DNA of 64,000 nt, from positions 30,902-94,901 of the forward strand of contig QCFS01000002.1 in assembly GCA_003278365.1 (NCBI GenBank). The letters run 5' to 3'. The translations under genes and the position numbers were made by a program. Shown here in pieces: positions 53,598 to 62,870 of this stretch. Numbering within the stretch: the first letter of the stretch is position 1; each line of letters starts with the position of its first letter. This stretch comes from Prochlorococcus sp. AG-363-M17 (lineage in GTDB: Bacteria; Cyanobacteriota; Cyanobacteriia; PCC-6307; Cyanobiaceae). The notes below the pieces were generated by a model that was not told the DNA's origin, did not search any database, and worked only from the letters and a program-made list of their open reading frames with translations.

Positions 53598-53663
53598 ATG
53601 TTCATTCTTGCAAATACAATATTCTTTGTGTCTACTGTCATACTTATGCTCACGCAGCGCTAA
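53598..53663 (+). CDS. Possible 21-residue membrane microprotein or leader before hemD
   Basis: ATG 53598 opens a frame reading MFILANTIFFVSTVILMLTQ plus one Arg, then stops two bases before the hemD ATG. It has the composition of one transmembrane helix with a C-terminal Gln-Arg. The ribosome-binding site is weak. It may be a genuine microprotein, a leader controlling hemD by coupling, or chance. No family recognised. Confidence 0.35.
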   Translation: MFILANTIFFVSTVILMLTQR

Positions 53664-53665
53664 GT

Positions 53666-54475
53666 ATGAGTTCTCAAATGCAAAAGCGTCTTGAAAAACG
53701 AACCATTGTAATTACTCGTGCTGAAGGCCAATCAAGCGAAGTCAAAGAATCCCTAAAAGAACTTGGAGCAAAAGTTCTTGATCTACCAGCCCTCGTGATC
53801 GGTCCTCCCAGCGAGTGGGGGCCCGTTGACGAAGCTTTGGGTGAGATAGAAAGCTTTCATTGGGTTATATTCTCTAGCGCTAACGGCGTGCAGGCAATTG
53901 AGCAGAGGCTGAATCTAATAAACAAAAGCCTGAGGCACAAACCAACAACATTGAAACTTGCTGCAGTAGGAAGAAAAACAGCTCAGTGCCTTGAGAGATT
54001 AGGAGCAAAAGTAGACTTTGTACCACCAAACTTCATTTCAGAGAGCCTCATAGAACATTTTCCAACCTCAGCAATAGGTCTAAAAATACTCTTACCTCGT
54101 GTTGAGAGTGGTGGAAGGGCATTGCTGACTAAGGCATTTACAAAAGCAGGCGCAAAAGTAATCGAAATTGCCGCATATGAATCCCAATGTCCTCTCAAGA
54201 TGCCAATTAGCACTATTCAAGCCATTGAAAAAGAAAAGGTTGATGCCATTGTTTTCTGCAGCGGGAAAACTGTAACCAATACAGCTACATTACTTTCAAA
54301 TAATGTTGGGACAAATTGGTTGCAAAAACTTAATAATGTGAAAGTAATTTCAATTGGACCACAAACTAGCAAAAGTTGTGAAAGGTTTTTCAAGAGCGTA
54401 GATAAAGAGGCTAACCCTCATAATATTGATGGACTTATTAACTCATGCATAGAGCTATTAGGGCATAGGGTTTGA
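53666..54475 (+). CDS. hemD: Uroporphyrinogen-III synthase
   Basis: Cyclises hydroxymethylbilane to uroporphyrinogen III for heme, chlorophyll and siroheme. HemD is weakly conserved; here IVITRAEGQSSEVKESLKELGAKV, WVIFSSANGVQAI near 73, LLPRVESGGRALLTKAF near 145-160 and DAIVFCSGKTVTN near 192 give the bilobed alpha/beta fold. The 269-residue length is normal. Preceded by a 21-codon microORF and converging on the SRPBCC gene. Confidence 0.9.
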   Translation: MSSQMQKRLEKRTIVITRAEGQSSEVKESLKELGAKVLDLPALVIGPPSEWGPVDEALGEIESFHWVIFSSANGVQAIEQRLNLINKSLRHKPTTLKLAAVGRKTAQCLERLGAKVDFVPPNFISESLIEHFPTSAIGLKILLPRVESGGRALLTKAFTKAGAKVIEIAAYESQCPLKMPISTIQAIEKEKVDAIVFCSGKTVTNTATLLSNNVGTNWLQKLNNVKVISIGPQTSKSCERFFKSVDKEANPHNIDGLINSCIELLGHRV

Positions 54476-54535
54476 AAGAATTAATTATATCCATTATTCA
54501 TTAATTACTAACAAGAGTCATTGCAGAGATTGATC

Positions 54536-55003
54536 TCAGTTTGAAGGTGCATAGCCACTTTCCACTAAGTCTCTAAATCTATCAAGATTTGACTGAAGTT
54601 CTTTTGTAACCATTCCTCCTAATATGGAAGGCTCCATTAAAGGGGCTAAAACTTTTGGTAGTTCATAACTAATAGTCAATCTAACCAAAGTATTTTTTTC
54701 TTCCTCAAAAAATTTTACTACCCCTGTAGTAGGTAATCCACCCACTGACTTCCACTCAAGCTTTTGCGCATCAATACGCTCAATTATCCGGGCCTTCCAT
54801 TTAAATCTGAATCCATTTGCAGCGAGAGTCCACTCTGTCAAGTCAGGAAGAGTTTTTGTGTCCTCATCAATAGTTTTAACTGACTCAATCCAAGTCATCC
54901 AAAGAGGCATAGCATCCAAATCACTCCACACTGCCCAAACAGATCCAATTGGAGCTTTTATATTGCAAGTAACTGCATGTTCGAGCCAACGTCCCATGAT
55001 CAA
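54536..55003 (-). CDS. SRPBCC superfamily (START/cyclase-like) protein
   Basis: A 155-residue soluble protein with the helix-grip pattern of the SRPBCC fold: NIKAPIGSVWAVWSDLDAMPLW near 14-35, RIIERIDAQKLEWKSVGGLP near 72-91 and a long C-terminal helix ELQSNLDRFRDLVESG. These proteins bind hydrophobic ligands; the polyketide cyclase/CoQ-binding subgroup is likely. It is 32 bp downstream of crtQ on the same strand, so it could bind a carotenoid or lipid precursor. Function unknown. Confidence 0.82.
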   Translation of the reverse strand: MIMGRWLEHAVTCNIKAPIGSVWAVWSDLDAMPLWMTWIESVKTIDEDTKTLPDLTEWTLAANGFRFKWKARIIERIDAQKLEWKSVGGLPTTGVVKFFEEEKNTLVRLTISYELPKVLAPLMEPSILGGMVTKELQSNLDRFRDLVESGYAPSN

Positions 55004-55035
55004 ACAACCGCAGAGTTAATTGAACTCTCAACAGA

Positions 55036-56460
55036 CTATTGCATGATTGCAGCAGCAGCCAGATGACCGCTCATAGTTGCTCCTTCCATCGAATCAATAT
55101 AATCTTGACGGGTATAACTGCCTGCTAAGAAAAAGTTCTTCACAGGAGTAGCCTGCTCTGGCCTATATGGTTCCATACCTGGAGCCTCTCTATATAGTGA
55201 TTTTGCAAGTTTCACAACATTGCTCCAAACCAAATTTAAATCTCTAGAAGAAGGGAAAAGTTCACGCACTTGTTGGTCAGTATGCGTAACTATTTTTTCG
55301 ATAGATTTAGGAATCCAAGGGTCTCCAGGAGTAAGAACACACTGTAGTAAAGAACCAAGACCCTCCCGGCGATAATCCTCAGGACTTGTAATTGCCAAAT
55401 CAGCAAAACAACTAAAGTCTGCATCAGCCGTATACAGCAAATTATCCAATCCTGCAGGAGAGTGAAGACTCTTCCTAGCGAAATCATCATTCAACTCAGT
55501 CACCCAACCGTCATAACGAAGTTGAACAGTTGCAACTGGGACAGCATCAAGATTATGTATTGCTTCAAATTGAGGGAACCTCCTCCAAGCCTCTGGCAGC
55601 AACTTCTGAATGCCTGGCACATCACAGGCAGCTAGATACTTATCAGCCTTAATTGTTATATCCCCATCAGGTGATACTAATGTCAAACCTTGAACTTCAG
55701 GCACATCTTCATTATCAAAAAGGATCTCCTTTACTCGATGCCTCAAATGAATCTTTCCACCTCTTTGATTGATGTACTGAAGAATTGGGGCAGTAAGCCA
55801 ACGATGTGGAGATCCTTTAAGAAGGTTGAGCTTTGATGCTTCTGTCCGAGTAGCAAACATTATAAAAATTGTGAGCATGCATCGTGCAGAAATTGCTTCA
55901 CAATCTATAAACCCAAGGGCATAAGCAATCGGATTCCACATTCGCTGAATACTTTTTAGGCTCCCACCATGGTTTAGAAACCAACTTTGAAAGCTCACAG
56001 AATCAAGAGCGCGTATTGTTTTCATTGCACCCTCATAGTCCATTAATCCTCTAACAATTGGACTAGTTCCAAGTGCAAGTGCATTTCTCAATTTATCTAT
56101 CCAATCGAGCTGTGGAGTAGTGAAAAAGGCTTTTAATCCATTAAATGGAGCACCCATTGGGAATCGGAAGTCCAATGAACGGAGATCCCCTCCACGGTTA
56201 ACAAATAAATGAGTGTGATCTTTTGGCAGAAGGTTGTCAATCGCACCTACCTTGCGCATTAATGCAAACAAATTTGCGTAATTAAAAAAGAAAACATGTA
56301 ATCCCATCTCTATATGATTTCCCTGAGGATCCTCCCAGCTCCCTACCTTGCCTCCATAGAATGGTCTGGCTTCATAAAGATCCACCTGATGTCCCGCATC
56401 AACCAGATCTACAGCCGCTGTAAGACCAGCGAGTCCAGCACCAACGATTGCGACTCTCAC
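55036..56460 (-). CDS. crtQ: Zeta-carotene desaturase
   Basis: FAD enzyme that desaturates zeta-carotene to lycopene by the plant-type pathway. The dinucleotide motif [13 protein letters not shown] is at residues 7-19, [13 protein letters not shown] near 35, and the C-terminal [21 protein letters not shown] identifies the CrtP/CrtQ branch; the [13 protein letters not shown] region favours CrtQ. The 474-residue length fits. It starts at ATG 56460 and probably shares a transcript with the SRPBCC gene. Divergent from the A-type Fe-S carrier gene. Confidence 0.94.
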   Translation of the reverse strand: MRVAIVGAGLAGLTAAVDLVDAGHQVDLYEARPFYGGKVGSWEDPQGNHIEMGLHVFFFNYANLFALMRKVGAIDNLLPKDHTHLFVNRGGDLRSLDFRFPMGAPFNGLKAFFTTPQLDWIDKLRNALALGTSPIVRGLMDYEGAMKTIRALDSVSFQSWFLNHGGSLKSIQRMWNPIAYALGFIDCEAISARCMLTIFIMFATRTEASKLNLLKGSPHRWLTAPILQYINQRGGKIHLRHRVKEILFDNEDVPEVQGLTLVSPDGDITIKADKYLAACDVPGIQKLLPEAWRRFPQFEAIHNLDAVPVATVQLRYDGWVTELNDDFARKSLHSPAGLDNLLYTADADFSCFADLAITSPEDYRREGLGSLLQCVLTPGDPWIPKSIEKIVTHTDQQVRELFPSSRDLNLVWSNVVKLAKSLYREAPGMEPYRPEQATPVKNFFLAGSYTRQDYIDSMEGATMSGHLAAAAIMQ

Positions 56461-56566
56461 CCTCTAATCAGCAAACTACTTACTGACTCTATGAAGTTGA
56501 GGAATAAAAATGCCGAAAGCGAAATACGTTAATCCTCATAAAATACTCTTAGCCATTGCAAAATCA

Positions 56567-56959
56567 ATGACCATCCCCTCTCCCACTGGAGTTAGCCATA
56601 CTGGCCAAGACGGTAAGGGCATACTAATAACCGACACTGCCATGAAACAATTAGCAAGGCTGTGCAATGAACAAGACGAAGACAAGGTCTTAAGAGTGGG
56701 TGTTCGTTCTGGTGGATGTAGCGGCATGAGCTACACAATGGATTTTGTTCCGTCCAAGGAGATCCAAAAAGAAGATGAGGTTTACAAATACAAAGTCCCT
56801 GAAGGTAGGGAGTTTCATGTGATTTGTGACCCCAAGAGCCTGTTATACATATATGGGATGCAATTAGATTTCAGCACAGAGCTCATTGGGGGAGGCTTCA
56901 ATTTCATTAATCCAAATGCAACTCAAACATGCGGATGTGGAAGCTCATTTGCTGTATAA
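56567..56959 (+). CDS. A-type Fe-S cluster carrier (IscA/SufA/HesB family)
   Basis: Delivers Fe-S clusters to target proteins. The three ligands are in SGGCSG near residue 57 and TCGCGSSF at the C-terminus. The ATG at 56567 gives about 130 residues and starts with a Ser/Thr-rich stretch before KGILITDTAMKQL, as in relatives; the frame is open to an earlier ATG at 56510 that lacks support. Functional partner of the suf operon at 8203-12997 even though not adjacent. Divergent from crtQ. Confidence 0.9.
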   Translation: MTIPSPTGVSHTGQDGKGILITDTAMKQLARLCNEQDEDKVLRVGVRSGGCSGMSYTMDFVPSKEIQKEDEVYKYKVPEGREFHVICDPKSLLYIYGMQLDFSTELIGGGFNFINPNATQTCGCGSSFAV

Positions 56960-57019
56960 AGTCTTCTTAGAAAATGAGTCAAAGAAGCACAACCAACCTT
57001 AAGAGGAAAAACTGTACAA

Positions 57020-57439
57020 ATGGAGTCAGCTGAATCCACGCTCTTCGATCAAGCGATGTCTCGCTACCAAGCCGGGGAAGATGCTAATGAATTGTTAGCG
57101 GACTTTGAAGCAATTACAGAAGCTTCTCCTAATCAATCATCTGGATGGACATGCCTTGCTTGGCTGCAGTTACTAACTGAACAGTCAGAGAAAGCTTTGC
57201 GCTCTGCTCGGATAGCTGTGAAACTTAATTCACAGGATCCACAAGCAAGAATCAACCTTAGCCTCGCACTATTAGCAACAAAATCAAAAGGTGTTAGAGA
57301 ACAAGTCGATGTAGTTAAGAAAATATTATTTGCTGTTCCAGATTTTGAGAAAGACTTAAAAGAGTCAATTAGTGACGGATTAAATCGAAAGCCGAATTGG
57401 GAAGAACTTAAAAAGATAAAAACTTGGTTAGGTCTCTAA
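57020..57439 (+). CDS. Small TPR-like protein
   Basis: A 139-residue helical protein with at least two tetratricopeptide-like units: TCLAWLQLLTEQSEKALRSA and AVKLNSQDPQARINLSLALL. TPR proteins scaffold assembly of complexes. I recall an equivalent small TPR protein in other marine picocyanobacteria but not its function. It starts with ATG 57020 after an AAGAGG sequence at 57000-57005, and its stop is one base before the next gene, so the two are an operon. Confidence 0.8.
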   Translation: MESAESTLFDQAMSRYQAGEDANELLADFEAITEASPNQSSGWTCLAWLQLLTEQSEKALRSARIAVKLNSQDPQARINLSLALLATKSKGVREQVDVVKKILFAVPDFEKDLKESISDGLNRKPNWEELKKIKTWLGL

Positions 57440-57440
57440 T

Positions 57441-58634
57441 TTGGCAAGGATACTTTTACTAAGTAATGGCCATGGAGAGGACGTATCGGGAGCATTAATT
57501 GGCAAGAATTTAATATCATTAGGCCATAAAGTAGAAGCAATGCCTTTAGTTGGCTTTGGGAGACCTTATAAGGATAAAGACATTGAAATCATATACCATG
57601 GCAAAGAGTTCACTACAGGGGGCATTGGTTATACCAGCTTAAGTGGAAGGTTGACGGAACTATTTGAAGGGCAAATTATATATCTACTAAAACGTATCTG
57701 GAAATGCATGAAAATCTCAAAGCAATATGAGTTAATTATAGTTATTGGAGACATAGTCCCCATTCTTACTGCTTGGCTTAGTAGAAAATCTGTTGTCGCA
57801 TACCTTGTGGCTTACTCAAGTCATTACGAGGGAAAACTTAAACTCCCATGGCCTTGTAAAGAATTTCTTAAAAGCCCAAATTTCAAGGTGATCTTTACTC
57901 GTGACAAACTAACAGCTCAAGATTTACAAAGACAATTAAAGCGTAAAGTACGTTTCTTAGGGAATCCATTTATGGACACATTAAACAGCTATTATGAGGA
58001 CTTCCCTACTTGCAGATATCGCATAGGAATTCTTCCTGGAAGTAGGATTCCAGAACTTTCTAGGAATCTTTTACTGATTCTTAAAATGGTAAAGTTTCTA
58101 CCAAAAGAACTCATCAAAAATGGCGAGCTGCAAATTGATCTTGCTCTTGTTAGGACATTAAGTAATTCATCTTTAAAAGAGCTGCTTTCCAAGAATGGAT
58201 GGGAATTACATAATAATCTTGAAATCTCCGATGGCACTTATGTAGTCTCATTGCGAAGAGGATTATTTAATTCAGTACTTCATAACAGTGATCTACTTGT
58301 CTGCATGGCAGGTACAGCCACTGAACAAGCAGTAGGTCTTCACAAGCCAGTGCTCCAAATAGCAGGAGGAGGGCCTCAGTTCACACCATCTTTTGCAGAG
58401 GCACAAAGAAGATTGCTTGGTCCAACAGTGTTTTGCGCAAAAGGTGCTCCAGGAGAAATGAAAACACTAAAAGAAACAGCAAGAATGGCAATTGAATTAT
58501 TAGAAGAACTTAATTGCAACGAAAACTTAAACCTTGAGTGCAAGAAACAAGGGATCGACAGAATAGGCCTTGGCGGTGGCGGGAGAAGAATGGCCGAATT
58601 TATTTCAAATTTTATTCAGCAATCTTTATCTTAA
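57441..58634 (+). CDS. Lipid-A-disaccharide synthase-related glycosyltransferase
   Basis: A 397-residue GT-B fold glycosyltransferase related to LpxB but not LpxB itself: ILLLSNGHGEDVSGALIGKN near the start, LGNPFMD near 174, GILPGSR near 197, and MAGTATEQAVG near 285. This fits the TIGR03492 cyanobacterial family of unknown role, perhaps in lipid glycosylation. TTG start at 57441, one base after the TPR gene stop. The C-terminus is Gly-rich (GLGGGGRRM). Confidence 0.85.
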   Translation: MARILLLSNGHGEDVSGALIGKNLISLGHKVEAMPLVGFGRPYKDKDIEIIYHGKEFTTGGIGYTSLSGRLTELFEGQIIYLLKRIWKCMKISKQYELIIVIGDIVPILTAWLSRKSVVAYLVAYSSHYEGKLKLPWPCKEFLKSPNFKVIFTRDKLTAQDLQRQLKRKVRFLGNPFMDTLNSYYEDFPTCRYRIGILPGSRIPELSRNLLLILKMVKFLPKELIKNGELQIDLALVRTLSNSSLKELLSKNGWELHNNLEISDGTYVVSLRRGLFNSVLHNSDLLVCMAGTATEQAVGLHKPVLQIAGGGPQFTPSFAEAQRRLLGPTVFCAKGAPGEMKTLKETARMAIELLEELNCNENLNLECKKQGIDRIGLGGGGRRMAEFISNFIQQSLS

Positions 58635-58684
58635 ATGAGCAAGTCAGTTAACTCAAATTAATTAAAAAATAATAGTCGACAGGC

Positions 58685-59614
58685 TCATAGTATTAATGAA
58701 TTAAGCGCTTCTTCTAAAGAAGGATACTTGAATTTAAAGTCAAATTTTTCAAGTCGATTTGACGCAACATTCTGTCCTTCAAGAACAACCTTTGCTCCAT
58801 CACCAAGAACCAGCTTGAGAATAGCTCCTGGTACAGGCAAAATACTTGGTCTTCCGAGTATTTTGCCCAGTGTTGTACTAAAGAATGCCATTGATACTGG
58901 GTTAGGCGCAACAGCATTAAAAACTCCCTGCCAAGATTTCTTAACTAGTGCATTACTGATGAGCTGACATAAGTCTGTCCGATGGATCCAACTCATCCAT
59001 TGAAGCCCGCTGCCTAATGGTCCTCCAAAGCCTGCTCTGAAAATAGGCAGCATTTTGCCAAGTGCCCCTCCATTAGGGCCAAGAACTATGCCCAAACGAA
59101 AAATTACGAGACGAGTATTACGCGGCTTAGATATAGCTATTTTCTCCCATTTTGCGCATAGCTCTGCAAGAAAATCATTTCCTTGAGAACTTGTCTCATC
59201 AAATTTCTCCTTCAAACTTGTTCCGTAAAAGCCAATTGCAGAAGCATTAACTAACACCTTAGGAGGTCGCCTGATTCGAGACATTGCTTCTACTAATAAT
59301 CTAGTCGTATCTAGACGACTATTCTCTATAAGCTTGCAATGCTCTTTCGTCCATCTTTTTTCAGCAATAGGTTCTCCTACAAGATTTACAACCGCATCTG
59401 ACTCTTCTAAGGCTTTCAAAAAATCAAGGTTTTTCCAACTGTTTACATTGGATGGATCAATTTGGAAGTAAATGAGTTTATTCGACTTTCTTGCTTGTTC
59501 AAAACCTTTAAGAATCTTTCTACCCACAACAATAACTGTATGATCTTGATCTAATAGTTTAGGAATCAACTCACTCCCAATAAAGCCTGTACAACCTAGT
59601 AAAAAAATACGCAT
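58685..59614 (-). CDS. NAD-dependent epimerase, TIGR01777/YfcH family
   Basis: A 309-residue extended SDR. The nucleotide-binding motif LLGCTGFIGSELI is near residue 5, VNLVGEPIAEKRW near 76-88, NASAIGFYG near 122 (Ser-x-x-x-Tyr type), and the C-terminal DUF1731-like region. The family occurs widely, with unclear substrates; in plants a relative affects plastid division. It stands alone, convergent with the LpxB-related gene. Confidence 0.9.
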   Translation of the reverse strand: MRIFLLGCTGFIGSELIPKLLDQDHTVIVVGRKILKGFEQARKSNKLIYFQIDPSNVNSWKNLDFLKALEESDAVVNLVGEPIAEKRWTKEHCKLIENSRLDTTRLLVEAMSRIRRPPKVLVNASAIGFYGTSLKEKFDETSSQGNDFLAELCAKWEKIAISKPRNTRLVIFRLGIVLGPNGGALGKMLPIFRAGFGGPLGSGLQWMSWIHRTDLCQLISNALVKKSWQGVFNAVAPNPVSMAFFSTTLGKILGRPSILPVPGAILKLVLGDGAKVVLEGQNVASNRLEKFDFKFKYPSLEEALNSLIL

Positions 59615-59798
59615 TTCACTCTGCTAAGCCATCACAGTGAGCCTAAAGTGAATAGCGTTCAAAAAGCAAAAAAATTATTCATCAGCAATGCTAAGGGAAT
59701 TATTAAAGCAACACCTGCCTTTCCTAAATGATCCTCCCAACAAGCTTAAGGACTGATCAGATAATAAAAAGCTATCCTTGAAACAATCAGAAAAATCT

Positions 59799-60068
59799 AT
59801 GGTTGAGCCCACTGAGCAATCAACTGAACTTGAACCAGTCGCTCCTGCTCCAAAAAGCTTTAGGAAAGGAGCACTTATTCGTGTCAAGCTCGACTCATAT
59901 GTAGACAGTGTCGAGTCAAAGGCCAGTGATCCTGTGCCCCCTGATTACATTTTGCAAGGGCCTGGTGAGGTACTTATTGTTAAAGGTGAATATGCCCAGA
60001 TTCGCTGGCGACAACCTGTACCTGATGTATGGCTCAAATTAGATCAATTAGAAGCATGGAAACAATAA
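59799..60068 (+). CDS. ndhO: NAD(P)H-quinone oxidoreductase subunit O
   Basis: A small subunit of the cyanobacterial NDH-1 complex, bound on its peripheral arm and involved in cyclic electron flow and respiration. From the ATG at 59799 the product has 89 residues: an acidic Glu/Pro-rich N-terminus, then FRKGALIRVKLDSYVDSVES and later GEYAQIRWRQPVPDVWLKL, matching NdhO. The frame is open back to 59778 but that start is weaker. It converges on the glycosyltransferase gene four bases away. Confidence 0.93.
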   Translation: MVEPTEQSTELEPVAPAPKSFRKGALIRVKLDSYVDSVESKASDPVPPDYILQGPGEVLIVKGEYAQIRWRQPVPDVWLKLDQLEAWKQ

Positions 60069-60072
60069 AAAT

Positions 60073-62148
60073 CTACTTTTGAGAAGTTAAAGACTGCTCA
60101 ACTAGCTTTATAGCTCTAGGGATAGAGCGTTGTGCAGATGACAACCTCCAAACAGCACCTCCTAATACGCTACTTAGATCATCTAGGCCTTGTAAAAGAT
60201 CATTGGCATGCAATCGTTGAGCTTGCTGGACAACATGCGAAGCCTGCCATGGTTTCCAATCAGCAAGAATAACGACGCAGCGATAAATACTTGGCCACGG
60301 TGTCTCCGGAGAAATTAATTCCAACTCAGCAAAATAATGTGACGCCTCAGAAGGACGATTCGCTAATACCGCTAATAGCCCAAGCGTCCAGTTCGCTTGA
60401 AGGTCCGATCGATTCTGCTCTAATCGACGCAAGGCCATCTCCTGAACCTCTTGACGATAAAGAAAATGCCCATCAAGCATATGATGAACAGCTACCTCAC
60501 TAAATAAAGGTTCAAGCCCTTGTAGTCCATCTGCTAGACCAACAGCAAGAGAAGGGAATTTTCTAGCGAAGCTTTCTGCATAAGGCGATTTCAGGTTTCT
60601 TTTCCATAAAGAATAACTACCACCAGTTTGACGAGGAAAGCGAGCTATCTCATCAAAAACATCGCTTTCACGTATAGCCTTGTCAAGTAATACTGCTGAG
60701 TCACGAACCGAGCCCTGATCTCCCTCTGCTAATACAACCCAAGTTGCATAACCAAGAACGGGTTCTATGTCTTCAGGACTACTTCCTAATTGACGACCAA
60801 CTAATCTTCCCCCCATTCTCCTGCCGAAATAACTCACATTATGCTGATTTAAGTCAGGAGTGCTTGGTACAACAATTAGAGTTGTGGGCACAGCATCAGG
60901 GTTGCCCCCACCAGCCATGAGAACGATCTCTTCTAGAGGACCATCATGCCTATGAGAAATTCGCTGGGACTGAGATAACCATGCAGCTGGTAACAATGCC
61001 AAAAAACCTGCAAATAAAGCAGTTGGTAAAAATCGATTCAAATATCTTGGTCCACTAGATTTGATCCACAACCCCCATTGCAACCATCCTCGAGATAACA
61101 ACAACAATAAAAGTGGTAATAGAGGGGCAATATATCTATCACCTTTATTCGGGTTAATAGTTGTGAGTAGCCATCCCAAAATGAGAGTTACTATCAACCA
61201 ACGCCATGCATAGAAGTCATCATGACTAAAGGACTGTCCTTCTAAGATTGATAAATTCCTTTTTCTCAGAAAAAACCATAAGAAAAGCCCACTTACTCCA
61301 ACTAAGAGCATTAACCAGCCCAATTGGACTGGCAAAATTACTGGATACCAAAGCCAATTACTTACAGTCCACAAAGATGGATCACCTTCTCTAGCTGCAG
61401 ACTCAAAGACAGCTCGATTAGTACCGCCAATAGTCGTAATCCAATTGTGATGTAACCATGGGAATAGCCCTACGGCAAACAATCCAAACCCTGCAAAGAG
61501 TTGATATCTATAGCTCTTATTGCGATTAAATGCAGCTAAAGCCGCCCATATCAGCGCAGGGAGAAGTATTAATAACGCGCTCTGCTTTACAAGTACCGCA
61601 ACCAAACATAGAAATGAAGCAATAAACGCTTGATACCATCTAGCACCTGTTTTTGGATGCCACCAACAACCAATTCGAAGTATTGCTAACGAAGCCACTG
61701 ATGTTAATGGCATCTCCAACAAGTAATCCATCCGAAGATGTACTAATGCTGGCGCAAATGCCACTAACACCACTGCAATTAAAGCAACCATTTGGCCACT
61801 TAATTTCAGCCCCCATGAAGCAACCGCAAAAAGTAACAACCCGTGCCAAAGACTTAGGCTCCATGCGGCTTTTTCAGGAGCATCTCCAGCTAAAGCAATA
61901 ACAGTTCCATTGACCAAAGATGCAAGGGGAGGAATTTTAGGAGACAAATCCAATAATGAATCGAAGCCTCGCCATTCGCCTCCTGGCAAAATCCCCAAAG
62001 CTCTCCCATGGTCTAAAGCACTATTGAGATAATCAGCTTGGTCCCAAGATGGGAGACCAGCATATAGATTCCACCACAATCGATCGATGACTGTTGATAT
62101 AAGCCATAGAAGCACCACAAAAGTCCATAGTCGCCATCTAGTGTTCAC
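60073..62148 (-). CDS. Membrane glycosyltransferase (PMT/ArnT, GT39-like) with helical C-terminal domain
   Basis: A 691-residue membrane protein. An N-terminal helix is followed by the donor-binding loop with PSWDQADYLNSALD (the Asp pair of the GT-C fold) and about ten further helices to about residue 400. Residues about 560-690 form a soluble, TPR-like helical domain. The donor would be a polyprenyl-linked sugar; the acceptor is unknown. The GTG at 62148 overlaps the dnaJ stop by four bases (GTGA); the frame is open to 62184, which I consider less likely. Confidence 0.85.
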   Translation of the reverse strand: MNTRWRLWTFVVLLWLISTVIDRLWWNLYAGLPSWDQADYLNSALDHGRALGILPGGEWRGFDSLLDLSPKIPPLASLVNGTVIALAGDAPEKAAWSLSLWHGLLLFAVASWGLKLSGQMVALIAVVLVAFAPALVHLRMDYLLEMPLTSVASLAILRIGCWWHPKTGARWYQAFIASFLCLVAVLVKQSALLILLPALIWAALAAFNRNKSYRYQLFAGFGLFAVGLFPWLHHNWITTIGGTNRAVFESAAREGDPSLWTVSNWLWYPVILPVQLGWLMLLVGVSGLFLWFFLRKRNLSILEGQSFSHDDFYAWRWLIVTLILGWLLTTINPNKGDRYIAPLLPLLLLLLSRGWLQWGLWIKSSGPRYLNRFLPTALFAGFLALLPAAWLSQSQRISHRHDGPLEEIVLMAGGGNPDAVPTTLIVVPSTPDLNQHNVSYFGRRMGGRLVGRQLGSSPEDIEPVLGYATWVVLAEGDQGSVRDSAVLLDKAIRESDVFDEIARFPRQTGGSYSLWKRNLKSPYAESFARKFPSLAVGLADGLQGLEPLFSEVAVHHMLDGHFLYRQEVQEMALRRLEQNRSDLQANWTLGLLAVLANRPSEASHYFAELELISPETPWPSIYRCVVILADWKPWQASHVVQQAQRLHANDLLQGLDDLSSVLGGAVWRLSSAQRSIPRAIKLVEQSLTSQK

Positions 62149-62870
62149 GAGTTCACCAAAGTACGACGTTCCTCTTTTAAACAAATTCTCCTTTTTTTTG
62201 CTTCGCGCATCATTTCCTTTCCATCATGAAGATAATTGTCCACATAACCCATTGTGTAACGCTCTAACTCAGATAAACCATCCTCAACTTGTGAAAGGCA
62301 ATAGTAAAGGCTTAAGCCAAATTGATAAGCAGACGAAGGAACAGGGATTGATCGATAAATATCCATCACCTTATCAATGTTTTTACGACTCTTCTCAAGA
62401 TACAAAACAAACCCCTCCATTAATAAATCATCATATGGATCAGCAGATAATGAACGAAGCTCCTTTGGGAATGGATTAATGACTTTCCCTAAGAGTCGAT
62501 CAATTGGCAAGTAAACCTTTTGCAACCAATCTTCAATAGCAACCTGAGTTGAACTAGAAAGATCTTTTATCTCACTAGCTGTAGCACTAGCACGAGCATT
62601 GCGAACTCCCCGTTGTTGTGCCTCATTGACCAAACAATCAACATGTCTCTTATTGTTATCAAATTCCTTACGCCGATCTTGATCACCTAGTAATTCCCAA
62701 GCTGCATTAACTGTCAGGATCGTTTGCTGATCTCCACCCGCATCAGGATGGTGTTTTTTAACTAACTTTCTATAAGCAGCTTTGATCTCAACCAAAGAAG
62801 CCTCAGGACTTACCCCAAGCACTTGATATGGATCCTGACCAAAAGATTCTAAATTGCTTTTACATCTCAT
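62145..62870 (-). CDS. DnaJ-domain protein
   Basis: A 241-residue protein with an N-terminal J domain (about 13-70): [23 protein letters not shown] with the HPD motif in HHPDAGG. There is no Gly/Phe-rich region or zinc finger, so it is a type III J protein. The C-terminal 150 residues are helical and unrecognised, ending [15 protein letters not shown]. It would recruit Hsp70 to a special client. It overlaps cysK by four bases upstream and the glycosyltransferase gene by four bases downstream. Confidence 0.9.
   Translation of the reverse strand: MRCKSNLESFGQDPYQVLGVSPEASLVEIKAAYRKLVKKHHPDAGGDQQTILTVNAAWELLGDQDRRKEFDNNKRHVDCLVNEAQQRGVRNARASATASEIKDLSSSTQVAIEDWLQKVYLPIDRLLGKVINPFPKELRSLSADPYDDLLMEGFVLYLEKSRKNIDKVMDIYRSIPVPSSAYQFGLSLYYCLSQVEDGLSELERYTMGYVDNYLHDGKEMMREAKKRRICLKEERRTLVNS

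Noticed and set aside
61653..61901. Plus-strand frame of 82 residues within the glycosyltransferase gene
   Set aside because: Antisense shadow of a membrane-protein frame; its composition mirrors the hydrophobic codons of the opposite strand.
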